10,608 nt of DNA from Candidatus Altarchaeales archaeon (GCA_014729705.1 WJJK01000104.1:1-10608); one strand, 5' to 3'; counted from the stretch's first letter, positions 1 through 6,865 are shown. Made by a program: numbers and translations. The notes: generated from the letters alone by a model not told the origin.

Positions 1-2200
1 CGGCTACGATGTGGACGCAGTAGCAGCCAAATCATGTCAAACACCTGAAACAACCACGACAACCACTATCCATCCCCCCTGTAATGGAACAACCTATGTA
101 ATAGTTAGCGACAATCAAACCCTCGCAGAAAACAAGCCTTCGACTCCCACCTACGACGAAAACCCACGTTGGCTTGCAGACATACCCAACGCCACCTGGA
201 TATGGGAAACCTATTTTGTTGAGAAACCAAACGAAACAAAAACAATATGGTTCAACCGAACAATAAAGCTCCCGGACAACCCCGTATACGCGGTCCTTGA
301 GATAGCCTCAGACAACCTATACGACATATACGTGGATGACGCCTACGTTTCAGGGGTTCACACGGAAAACAACTACGAAGAAAAAGACACATACAACTTG
401 CTTCAATACCTGGATGAGGCCAACGAGATAGGCTTTAATGTCACAAACCTTGCGGGAAACACAGACCCCAAACTCAACCCCGCAGGACTACTATACCGCA
501 TCCAAATATGCATAACCACGACCTCCTCCACCTCTTCAACCACATCCTCCACAAGCACGACATCCACCACCTCCACGACACTGAACTGCCAAGGGGACGC
601 CGACTCAGACACCATAGGAAACTGCGACGAAGACGTGAACGAGGACGGAGACCTATTAAACGATGACTCCGACTCAGATGGCACCCCCAACTACCTGGAT
701 CCCGATGATGACGGCGACGGGATACCCACAATAGAGGAGGGAGCCTCCGACGCGGACGGCGACGGCACCCCCAATTACTTGGATCTTGACTCAGACGACG
801 ACAACGTAGGAGACGAGCAGGAAGGCTTAGCCGACACAGACTCAGACACGACACCCGACTACCTCGACGCAGACGACGATGGCGACGGCACATTAACAAT
901 AAATGAAGACTGCAACCACAACGGAGACCCAACAGACGACGACACCGACGAAGACGGGATACCCGAATACCTGGACTTTGACACATCCTGCAACACTTCA
1001 ACCACCACAAGCACCACCTCAACCACCACTTCAACCACGACAACCCTCTGCGGACACCTCAAGATATACAAATTCTACGACCAAAACAAAAACGGCGTCT
1101 GGAACCTAGGAGAAGACTTACTACCTGGATTCCTATTCACAGTGGAAGGAGAAAAATTTGAAGAAGAAAAAATTACAGGAAACCACGGATACACCCTCAT
1201 AACCTGCATACCCTATGGCGAATACACCATAACCGAACAAGAATTCACTGGGTGGCAGACTACCACTGAAAACCCCCGAAACGTTGTGATAGATGCGCAA
1301 ACACTGATAGAAGTAGGTTTCGGAAACGTGCAGGCACCCCCCGCCTCCTCAACTACCACTACTTCCTCTAGTAGTAGTTCTTCGAGTACGAGTACGTCTA
1401 GCACTTCTTCCACTACTTCCTCTAGCAGCAGTTCTTCGAGTACAACCTCCACCACCAGCTCCAGCAGTTCATCAACTTCCTCCTCCTCAACCACTACTCT
1501 CCCCAGCAACCAATGGTGTCATGGGGCGGATATTAACCGTGACGGAGTCGTGGATTCAAGTGACTACGGGCTTTTCACAGTTAAATGGGGCGAGTCAGGA
1601 TGCGCAGAACAAAATGGTTGGTGCCAGCTGGCAGACGTAAACCGCAACGGACAGGTGGATGTGGAAGACGGAAGCATTATTACTGAATACATGGGCAGTG
1701 AAGACTGCTTCGGAGAAGAACCCTCAACTACCACCTCAACCACTTCATCCTCAACTACCACCTCAACCACTTCATCCTCAACCACCTCAACCACAACACC
1801 CCCCGCCCCCCCAGGCGGCGGAGGCGACGGTGGATACATAGTCAGAGAAGCTAAACCTAAACCCACGACCACAACCCAATCCACCACCACAACAATTCAG
1901 ACTACAACAACCCAACCCTCAACCACAACCACCACCCAAGCCGCCTGCCCAACCCAACCCGTGGTGGTGATAGGCGGTGAACCAACCACCACAACAACCC
2001 GGCAAAGCCCCGCTCAAAACCCCACCGGTTATTTCATTGGAGTACCCACATCCCCCCTAATAAATCTATGGCTGTTTATCTTGTTTGTATTAATGGCTGC
2101 CTACTTTTACTGGGTTATGAACTTCGACCACGTATACCCCACAGCAAAACAACAAACACCCTCAGAGGATACAGTCGACGAAGTACTTGAAAACTGGTGA
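1..2200 (+). CDS. Modular Thr/Ser-linked surface protein, membrane-anchored (5' end outside window)
   Basis: The frame is open from base 2 and begins mid-protein (Gly-Tyr-Asp before the GTG at 11), with no signal peptide, so the N-terminus is missing. Residues are numbered from that GTG. Residues 24-167 resemble a galactose-binding-like beta-sandwich (WIW, Phe-Asn-Arg-Thr, ASDNLYDIYVDD) and carry six N-X-S/T sequons. Residues 193-327 are Asp-rich thrombospondin-type-3-like calcium repeats with four copies of a D-G/T-T/I-P-x-YLD motif. Residues 347-441 resemble an SdrD-B/prealbumin-like beta domain (Y-D-Q-N-K-N-G-x-W-N-x-G-E). Residues 502-566 are a dockerin-like pair of EF-hand loops. Thr/Ser linkers separate all of these. 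A Gly-rich segment and more Thr tracts lead to a TM helix at about 683-704 and a short acidic cytoplasmic tail. I infer a heavily glycosylated, calcium-stabilised envelope protein anchored at its C-terminus. Ligand and partner are unknown. No PGF-CTERM motif is present. Confidence 0.9.
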   Translation, partial: GYDVDAVAAKSCQTPETTTTTTIHPPCNGTTYVIVSDNQTLAENKPSTPTYDENPRWLADIPNATWIWETYFVEKPNETKTIWFNRTIKLPDNPVYAVLEIASDNLYDIYVDDAYVSGVHTENNYEEKDTYNLLQYLDEANEIGFNVTNLAGNTDPKLNPAGLLYRIQICITTTSSTSSTTSSTSTTSTTSTTLNCQGDADSDTIGNCDEDVNEDGDLLNDDSDSDGTPNYLDPDDDGDGIPTIEEGASDADGDGTPNYLDLDSDDDNVGDEQEGLADTDSDTTPDYLDADDDGDGTLTINEDCNHNGDPTDDDTDEDGIPEYLDFDTSCNTSTTTSTTSTTTSTTTTLCGHLKIYKFYDQNKNGVWNLGEDLLPGFLFTVEGEKFEEEKITGNHGYTLITCIPYGEYTITEQEFTGWQTTTENPRNVVIDAQTLIEVGFGNVQAPPASSTTTTSSSSSSSSTSTSSTSSTTSSSSSSSSTTSTTSSSSSSTSSSSTTTLPSNQWCHGADINRDGVVDSSDYGLFTVKWGESGCAEQNGWCQLADVNRNGQVDVEDGSIITEYMGSEDCFGEEPSTTTSTTSSSTTTSTTSSSTTSTTTPPAPPGGGGDGGYIVREAKPKPTTTTQSTTTTIQTTTTQPSTTTTTQAACPTQPVVVIGGEPTTTTTRQSPAQNPTGYFIGVPTSPLINLWLFILFVLMAAYFYWVMNFDHVYPTAKQQTPSEDTVDEVLENW
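1356..1443 (+). repeat. 34-bp direct repeat inside a Ser/Thr linker
   Basis: Bases 1356-1389 and 1410-1443 match at 32 of 34 positions and lie 54 bp (18 codons) apart. The differences are two T-to-C changes that convert AGT to AGC serine codons. The repeat lies in the linker between the SdrD-B-like and dockerin-like domains. It keeps the reading frame and probably arose by slippage or unequal crossing-over. Confidence 0.85.
1724..1777 (+). repeat. Perfect 27-bp tandem duplication in a Thr/Ser linker
   Basis: Bases 1724-1750 and 1751-1777 are identical, head to tail, 9 codons each, and a degraded partial third copy follows. They encode Thr/Ser-only linker just after the dockerin-like module. 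The unit is a multiple of three, so copy-number change would alter stalk length without breaking the frame. Confidence 0.9.
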
Positions 2201-2203
2201 ACA

Positions 2204-2213
2204 GATATTTAAG
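2204..2213 (+). promoter_or_regulatory. TATA-like promoter element, predicted leaderless start
   Basis: The sequence GATATTTAAG begins four bases after the preceding stop codon. Its centre is about 26 bp upstream of the ATG at 2235. Archaeal transcription normally starts about 22-27 bp downstream of the TATA box, which puts the mRNA start at or within a few bases of the ATG. No Shine-Dalgarno sequence is present in 2214-2234. This is inference from spacing only. Confidence 0.5.
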
Positions 2214-2234
2214 CGGGCGTCTCAATAATTCTAC

Positions 2235-3809
2235 ATGCAACTAGGGGAAAAAATACTTCTACTGCTCTTTACCGCCCAACTCGTTTGCGCGCAAACACCC
2301 CAATACACCCTAGATTGGTACTATAACACAGGATCATCCGTGGTTGACTTATCCCACGCAGACCTCGACTTCGACGGGGTACACGAGATACTGGCTTCAA
2401 GCCTTGACGGCCACCTATACGCAATAGCCTTAAACGGCTCCCTAGTTTTCAGATACTACGTGACATGCCCCGCCTACAGCATCCACGCAACCGACGCCGA
2501 CAACAACAACATCCCGGAACTGTTGATTGGAAACTGCAGACACGTGGAGGCCATAAACCCCCAAACACAAGAGTTTTGGAAATATAATGCGGGTTTAAAA
2601 ACACACAAAATCACTTCAGCTGATTTAGACTCAGACGGAGACCTTGAGATAATAATTTTAGCACGATCCACAAGCAACCGGGAAACCAAGTTAATTGCTA
2701 TAAACTCAACAGGCTCAACCCTTTGGAGTAAAAGATACACTGGAACCCCGGTATACGATTTTCTAGTCGGAGACTACACAGACTCACCCGGACTTGAAGT
2801 AGTGACTGGATCAACCAAACTCCAACTATACGATGCCGCAGGGGACATGATAAAAAACACGGACCTTAAGACTCCCATAAAAACCCTCCACTCGGAAGAA
2901 GACGTCATCGCGGTTGGCACCCTAGGGGGATTGTTTTTCTTCTCCTACGACGGAGTATTATTGAACAACGACTCAAGCTACTCCTACATCGAGGACTTAA
3001 CTAAATACGGAGACGGCTACCTTATTGCAACAGAAAAATTAATCCACCACACATCCGGTCAAAAAAAAGTTGTAGCCGAAACCAGGGAACCCTTCACAAA
3101 TGTGCAGGTGGAAAACCTCGACGCGTGGGCGGGGAAAGAGATAATAGCAGGATCCAACGAAATCATTATCCTCGATTCAAAGGGCGAAACCCTATGGGAA
3201 TACACGCCCTACCGGGAAGTCACTGATATGCTAATCCAAGACTTAGATGGTGACGGATTCAAGGAGATCGTCGCCGCATCCCGCGACCACAACATATACT
3301 TCATCAAACAAACCAGCGAATCCGCCAAAATCCTTGACGCCGAGAAACTATATGACAGCGCCTCAAAAAAATATAGCCAAAACCACCTGCCTCAAGCCTT
3401 AAAGGACATACGGGAAGCCCTTAAAATCACGCCCAAACGAAAATACTACGGACTCGAAGACAAGATAAAAAAACAAATCAATGTAGAACAGACAGAGTCT
3501 CAGGCCGATGAATACTTAACCGACGCTAAACAGCTTTCAAGCGGACCCCACACCGAAAAAGCCTTACTACAGGCTTCAGAGGCGTTGAAGCTTTACCGAA
3601 AGATAAACAAAACCAGCAAAGCAACCGAAGCCAAAGAACTTCTGCGCTGGCTTTCGGTTGAGACAAAAACCACTACAACCTCAACCACCGCCGAAAAAGA
3701 ACCCATAAAGGCGGCGGGAAACTACCTGCTTCCCGCAGTAATAATTCTGCTTTTGATAATGATTTCAATAGCAGCAGTATTAAGACACGGCATACACATT
3801 AAGCAGTAA
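2235..3809 (+). CDS. Exported FG-GAP/VCBS-type beta-propeller, TPR, membrane-anchored protein
   Basis: Residues 1-19 are a signal peptide (charged start, Leu-rich core, cleavage likely after VCA). Residues 24-360 contain about eight propeller-like repeats. Clear Asp-motif blades occur near 43-48 (DLDFDG), 87-92, 130-135 (DLDSDG), 179-186, 293-298 and 336-341 (DLDGDG). Each is followed by a hydrophobic E-I-strand, and several are preceded by a PQQ-like W-x-Y turn. Residues 365-475 are TPR-like helices, residues 477-486 a Thr-rich stalk, and residues 496-516 a TM helix with an eight-residue basic tail. Topology is therefore propeller and TPR outside, anchor at the C-terminus. The Asp motifs probably bind calcium. 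The gene shares its full domain order with the partial gene at the right end of the window. No enzymatic motif is seen, so a ligand-binding or scaffold role is inferred. It starts 34 bp after the surface-protein gene but probably has its own promoter. Confidence 0.88.
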   Translation: MQLGEKILLLLFTAQLVCAQTPQYTLDWYYNTGSSVVDLSHADLDFDGVHEILASSLDGHLYAIALNGSLVFRYYVTCPAYSIHATDADNNNIPELLIGNCRHVEAINPQTQEFWKYNAGLKTHKITSADLDSDGDLEIIILARSTSNRETKLIAINSTGSTLWSKRYTGTPVYDFLVGDYTDSPGLEVVTGSTKLQLYDAAGDMIKNTDLKTPIKTLHSEEDVIAVGTLGGLFFFSYDGVLLNNDSSYSYIEDLTKYGDGYLIATEKLIHHTSGQKKVVAETREPFTNVQVENLDAWAGKEIIAGSNEIIILDSKGETLWEYTPYREVTDMLIQDLDGDGFKEIVAASRDHNIYFIKQTSESAKILDAEKLYDSASKKYSQNHLPQALKDIREALKITPKRKYYGLEDKIKKQINVEQTESQADEYLTDAKQLSSGPHTEKALLQASEALKLYRKINKTSKATEAKELLRWLSVETKTTTTSTTAEKEPIKAAGNYLLPAVIILLLIMISIAAVLRHGIHIKQ

Positions 3810-3810
3810 C

Positions 3811-3831
3811 ATTATTTTTAAATTAATTTTA
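3811..3831 (+). terminator. T-rich terminator and/or AT-rich promoter region
   Basis: Immediately after the TAA at 3807-3809 lie a run of five T (3815-3819) and a run of four T (3827-3830) in an AT-only context. T-runs without a strong hairpin are typical archaeal termination signals. The TTTTTAAATTA at 3815-3825 could equally be the TATA box for the nucleotidyltransferase, giving a leader of roughly 75-80 nt. The two uses cannot be separated by eye. Confidence 0.4.
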
Positions 3832-3859
3832 TCCAATATTATTTCCCACAAAAAGAAGT

Positions 3860-3893
3860 GGCTGACTGATTAGGGGTGGGCTGTCGGTGAGCC
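3860..3893 (+). other. Imperfect inverted repeat in the nucleotidyltransferase leader
   Basis: GGCTGAC (3860-3866) can pair with GTC (3883-3885) and AGCC (3890-3893), leaving a GGTG bulge and a 16-base loop. The arms are short and the loop is purine-rich, so this is weak evidence for a structured 5' leader. It is not a recognisable riboswitch, tRNA or C/D-box RNA. Confidence 0.2.
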
Positions 3894-3909
3894 GTGAAAC
3901 ATTGTGGGG

Positions 3910-3916
3910 GGAGTGA
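3910..3916 (+). promoter_or_regulatory. Shine-Dalgarno GGAGTGA that decides a TTG start
   Basis: GGAGTGA lies exactly seven bases before TTG at 3924. The same heptamer with the same seven-base spacer precedes the glycyl-tRNA synthetase ATG at 6858. This favours TTG 3924 over the upstream in-frame GTG at 3894, which would place this site inside the coding region. Confidence 0.75.
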
Positions 3917-3923
3917 AAATAAA

Positions 3924-5459
3924 TTGAAGGCGGTAATACTTGCTGGAGGATTCGGCACCCGACTGAGACCCCTCACATTCACCCACCCTAAACCCGTGCT
4001 GCCTCTGCTGAATAAACCAATCCTACATCACATAATAGAATACCTATCCCACTACGGCGTGGATGAGGCGATCATCACAACCAATTACCTAAGGCAGAAG
4101 GTCATAGACCACTTGGGGGAATCCTATTTCGGAGTTAAACTATCCTACCCTGTTGAGGAAACCCCTTTAGGCACCGCAGGGTCGGTGAAAAACATACAAG
4201 ACAGGTTAGGCGACACTTTCCTTGTTATGCAGGGCGACACCATCTGCGACATAAACTTAAGCCGCATAAAGAGGGCTCATAAAAACCATTCCGCTCAAGC
4301 CACCATCGCCACATACGAGGTAGACGATCCCTGGCATTTTGGCGTAGTAGATTCAGGGGAAAACGGACTCATCAAAGGTTTTCAGGAGAAACCCGCAAAA
4401 GGCCAATGCACCTGCAACCAAGTGAATACCGGGATATACGTATTCGAACCGGAAGTCCTTGACCTAGTCCCCCCCGAAACCCCCTATGATTTCTCAAGAG
4501 ACCTTTTCCCGCGGCTGCTTAGAAGGCAGGCTATTTATTCGGTGTCATTCGGCAAAAACAGTTTCTGGGTTGACGTAGGCCAACCCTATGGATACCGAAA
4601 GGCAAGCAGGTGGCTGATGGATAAAGCCTCATCAGAAATACATCAAACCGCCCTATTATCCTCTGAAAGCCCCCACCCCCTGGTTGTAGGGGAAAACACC
4701 GTCGTAAACCGCGGCGTGGAATTCAAGGGCCCGGCTGTTTTAGGCGACAACGTGGTCGTCGACGCAGACTGCGTCCTTGGAGCTTATACTGTTGTGGGAT
4801 CGAATTCGAATCTAGGATCATCAAGCTGTCTTGATGGAGCGATATTATTTGACGACAACCAACTTGGGTCATCCACCCAACTACTGGATTGCGTCATCTC
4901 AAATAAATGCAGGATAGCGGAAAAAACCTCTGTGAGGGAGGATTCACTCCTCGGAGCCCAATGTAACCTGGATTCCCACGTGCATGTAGCCCGGGGATCC
5001 CGCATCTGGCCTAGAACCTGGATTTCAAGTGAATCCATAATCTCTGGAACCCTAAGAAAATATTATTCCAACCACGAACACGAGCCTGACTTCGGAAACC
5101 CTAAAACCTGTCTAAGACAACTATCCCTTGAGGAAGCCTTTTATTTCAACAAGAAACAGGGAAGACACGTTTCATTCACAGGCTTCCGCGCAAGAAGCTT
5201 GATGGATTTCATCGAAATACTCAAACAGGTTGACCCCTCCTCGCTTCAATACCATTTTAGGGGTGAATTCAACGACTTCAGTTCATGGATATATGAAGTG
5301 CTGTGTGACGATTATTTGAGTCTGGAGTTTCACGAAATAAAGCAGAGATTTCAGCAGGGAGAGGTTTCCAACCGCAACCTACGTAAAACCCTGCTTGCCT
5401 CAACAGTCCAACGGTTCAAACAACTTGAGGATAAACTGAACCCTAAAGGATACCTATGA
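3924..5459 (+). CDS. Sugar-1-phosphate nucleotidyltransferase with beta-helix and DUF5752-like tail
   Basis: This is probably a mannose-1-phosphate guanylyltransferase-like or glucose-1-phosphate uridylyl/thymidylyltransferase-like enzyme making an NDP-sugar from NTP and sugar-1-phosphate in the cytosol. With the TTG as residue 1 (511 aa), the N-terminus is the canonical KAVILAGGFGTRLRPLT nucleotide-binding loop. GTAGS (83-87), the metal-binding GDT (104-106), EKP (155-157) and WVDVG (215-219) follow in the expected order. Residues about 245-375 are hexapeptide-like repeats forming a left-handed beta-helix. Residues about 395-500 match the DUF5752 pattern as I remember it (aromatic start, A-R-S-L, S-L-x-Y-H, D-F-x-x-W-I, followed by an acidic helix). 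That tail is absent from ordinary family members. The substrate is not decidable from motifs. The frame is also open back to a GTG at 3894, which would add ten atypical residues. The 3' end overlaps the glycyl-tRNA synthetase gene by 17 bp. Confidence 0.9.
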   Translation: MKAVILAGGFGTRLRPLTFTHPKPVLPLLNKPILHHIIEYLSHYGVDEAIITTNYLRQKVIDHLGESYFGVKLSYPVEETPLGTAGSVKNIQDRLGDTFLVMQGDTICDINLSRIKRAHKNHSAQATIATYEVDDPWHFGVVDSGENGLIKGFQEKPAKGQCTCNQVNTGIYVFEPEVLDLVPPETPYDFSRDLFPRLLRRQAIYSVSFGKNSFWVDVGQPYGYRKASRWLMDKASSEIHQTALLSSESPHPLVVGENTVVNRGVEFKGPAVLGDNVVVDADCVLGAYTVVGSNSNLGSSSCLDGAILFDDNQLGSSTQLLDCVISNKCRIAEKTSVREDSLLGAQCNLDSHVHVARGSRIWPRTWISSESIISGTLRKYYSNHEHEPDFGNPKTCLRQLSLEEAFYFNKKQGRHVSFTGFRARSLMDFIEILKQVDPSSLQYHFRGEFNDFSSWIYEVLCDDYLSLEFHEIKQRFQQGEVSNRNLRKTLLASTVQRFKQLEDKLNPKGYL

Positions 5460-6858
5460 CCTCCGAAGTTTTCTTCCTAACCTGGCTTTTATCGGATCTC
5501 ACCCTCAATGTCACAGTATCGTCTTCAAGCGTGTCATAGTCGACTGTAACACAATAGGATATTCCTATCTCATCGGATCTTGCATAGCGTTTTCCAATGC
5601 TTCCCGCCTTGTCATAGAATACGGATAATCCCTCTTTCTTTAGTTTCCCATAGATTTCCCTGGCTTTAACATCCACCCCGTCTTTCTTAACCAGCGGGAA
5701 AACGCAAACGTCGTAGGGGGATACCTCCCTTTTAAGGGCGAAACCCCTGTCATCCAGGCAGGATTCAAGCAGGCAGTATATCGGCCGGTCAACTCCATAT
5801 GCCACCTCAACTACGTGGGGCGTGAATTTCCCGTTTTCAGTTGTCACAGAAAAGTTTTTCCCCGAATACTTGGCGTGCTGGGTTAAGTCATAGTCGGATC
5901 TGAGGGCTATCCCCACCATCTCGATTTTACCTAACTCCCCGCTTATATATTCGATGTCCCATGTGTCGGAGGAATAAAAACTGCGTTCATCCTCCCGATG
6001 CTGCCTTAAAACAAGCCGCTCACCGGGCAAACCAATTGATTGGAAGAACCTGTAGGCTACTCCAAGGTGATAGGCTAAAACCTGGTTTCCGATTACTTTT
6101 TCCCTGTAAGCCTCGCCGAGGCTGAGTTTATGGGTTTGCTCGTTCTTATCCAGTATCTCCACTTTAATATCTGATACTTCTTCGAAACCCTCGACAAACA
6201 TGTTGTTCGGATCATAGAAGAATTGTATCTCGGCTTGGTTGAATTCACGAAGCCTTATCATGCCTTGTCTGGGTGATATCTCGTTTCTATAGCTTCGGCC
6301 GACCTGAAGAACACCGAAAGGCAGCGTACGCCTTGCCACCTGCCAGAGGCGGTTGAATCCTATGTAGGTTGATTGAGCGGTTTCAGGCCTAAGGTAGGTG
6401 GTTTTCTTAGACTTACCCGGCCCCACACTCGTTTCAAACATCAGGTTATAGCTGTAGGCTTCACCCAAATCCCCTGAGCATTTCGGGCACTTGATTTCGG
6501 ATAAATAATTGTTTATCTCCGTCTTACTTTTACCCTCAACCTCAATGCCCCTCTCATCACCTATCAAGTGATCGGCTCGGTAGGGTTCCCCGCACATCGT
6601 GCACTCAGTCATGTAGTCTGCGAAAGACTTTATGTGTCCTGAAGCCTCAAATACCTCCTCAGGATGCAGGTTAGGGCACTCCACCTCCAGGCACTCAAGC
6701 TCGTGCACATAGGTTTTGCGTAAAAGTTTTTCGACGTTTCTTTTTATCCTAACACCTATCGGACCCCAGTCTATGAACCCCGATAAACCTCCGTAAACCT
6801 CGAATGAGGGGTATACTATCCCTCTTTTCTTGCCTAACTCAAAGATTTTGTCGTACAT
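5443..6858 (-). CDS. glyS: Glycyl-tRNA synthetase, archaeal/eukaryal-type class II
   Basis: Charges tRNA-Gly with glycine in the cytosol. Numbering is from an upstream ATG at 6876, with the preferred start being Met7 at 6858. The N-terminal signature GKKRGIVYPSFEVYGG is at 15-30 and motif 1 lies nearby. A zinc ribbon is formed by C92/C95 and C130/C133. VGPG and YLRPETAQ lie at 151-168. Motif 2 is at about 195-220 (YRNEISPRQGMIRLREF), motif 3 at 360-364 (YGVDR), and the anticodon-binding domain at about 385-477. At 471 aa it is shorter than the 550-600 aa common in archaea, with compact insertions. The usual E-M-A-H-Y-A stretch reads E-R-S-F-Y-S at 297-302. Start choice: the ATG at 6858 follows GGAGTGA by seven bases, whereas the ATG at 6876 lies upstream of that site and overlaps the previous gene. 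It is the last gene of the operon. Confidence 0.95.
   Translation of the reverse strand: MYDKIFELGKKRGIVYPSFEVYGGLSGFIDWGPIGVRIKRNVEKLLRKTYVHELECLEVECPNLHPEEVFEASGHIKSFADYMTECTMCGEPYRADHLIGDERGIEVEGKSKTEINNYLSEIKCPKCSGDLGEAYSYNLMFETSVGPGKSKKTTYLRPETAQSTYIGFNRLWQVARRTLPFGVLQVGRSYRNEISPRQGMIRLREFNQAEIQFFYDPNNMFVEGFEEVSDIKVEILDKNEQTHKLSLGEAYREKVIGNQVLAYHLGVAYRFFQSIGLPGERLVLRQHREDERSFYSSDTWDIEYISGELGKIEMVGIALRSDYDLTQHAKYSGKNFSVTTENGKFTPHVVEVAYGVDRPIYCLLESCLDDRGFALKREVSPYDVCVFPLVKKDGVDVKAREIYGKLKKEGLSVFYDKAGSIGKRYARSDEIGISYCVTVDYDTLEDDTVTLRVRSDKSQVRKKTSEVIGIL
5465..5491 (+). terminator. Possible T-rich terminator for the nucleotidyltransferase transcript
   Basis: Just past the stop lie a small GAAG-TTTT-CTTC inverted repeat (5465-5476) and a second TTTT run at about 5487-5490. 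If used, termination would occur inside the 3' coding region of the opposing glycyl-tRNA synthetase gene. The evidence is weak and based on composition and position only. Confidence 0.22.
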
Positions 6859-6865
6859 ATGTTTC

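Noticed and set aside
403..1071. Minus-strand open frames opposite the calcium repeats, rich in Arg/Leu or in Val/Glu/Ser
   Set aside because: Their composition is the complement of the Asp and Thr codon runs of the surface protein. They have no domain, no plausible start signal, and overlap a convincing coding gene.
1345..1800. CRISPR-like or minisatellite array
   Set aside because: The repeats are short Ser/Thr codon runs that keep the reading frame, without regular spacers or conserved full-length repeats. They are protein linkers with slippage.
1213..1890. Minus-strand Val/Glu-rich open frames opposite the Thr/Ser linkers
   Set aside because: Antisense reading of ACC, TCA and TCC codons automatically gives Val and Glu runs. 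The domain architecture clearly supports the + strand.
2038..2200. PGF-CTERM/archaeosortase sorting signal at the surface protein C-terminus
   Set aside because: There is no PGF motif before the TM helix, and the cytoplasmic tail is acidic rather than a short basic end. It looks like an ordinary C-terminal anchor.
3860..3900. C/D-box small RNA or kink-turn, suggested by CTGA and GGTGA elements
   Set aside because: No proper C box (RTGATGA) is paired with the D-like CTGA, and the order and spacing are wrong.
3894..3923. GTG at 3894 as the start of the nucleotidyltransferase
   Set aside because: It adds ten residues before the canonical family N-terminus and lies upstream of the GGAGTGA that is correctly spaced for TTG 3924.
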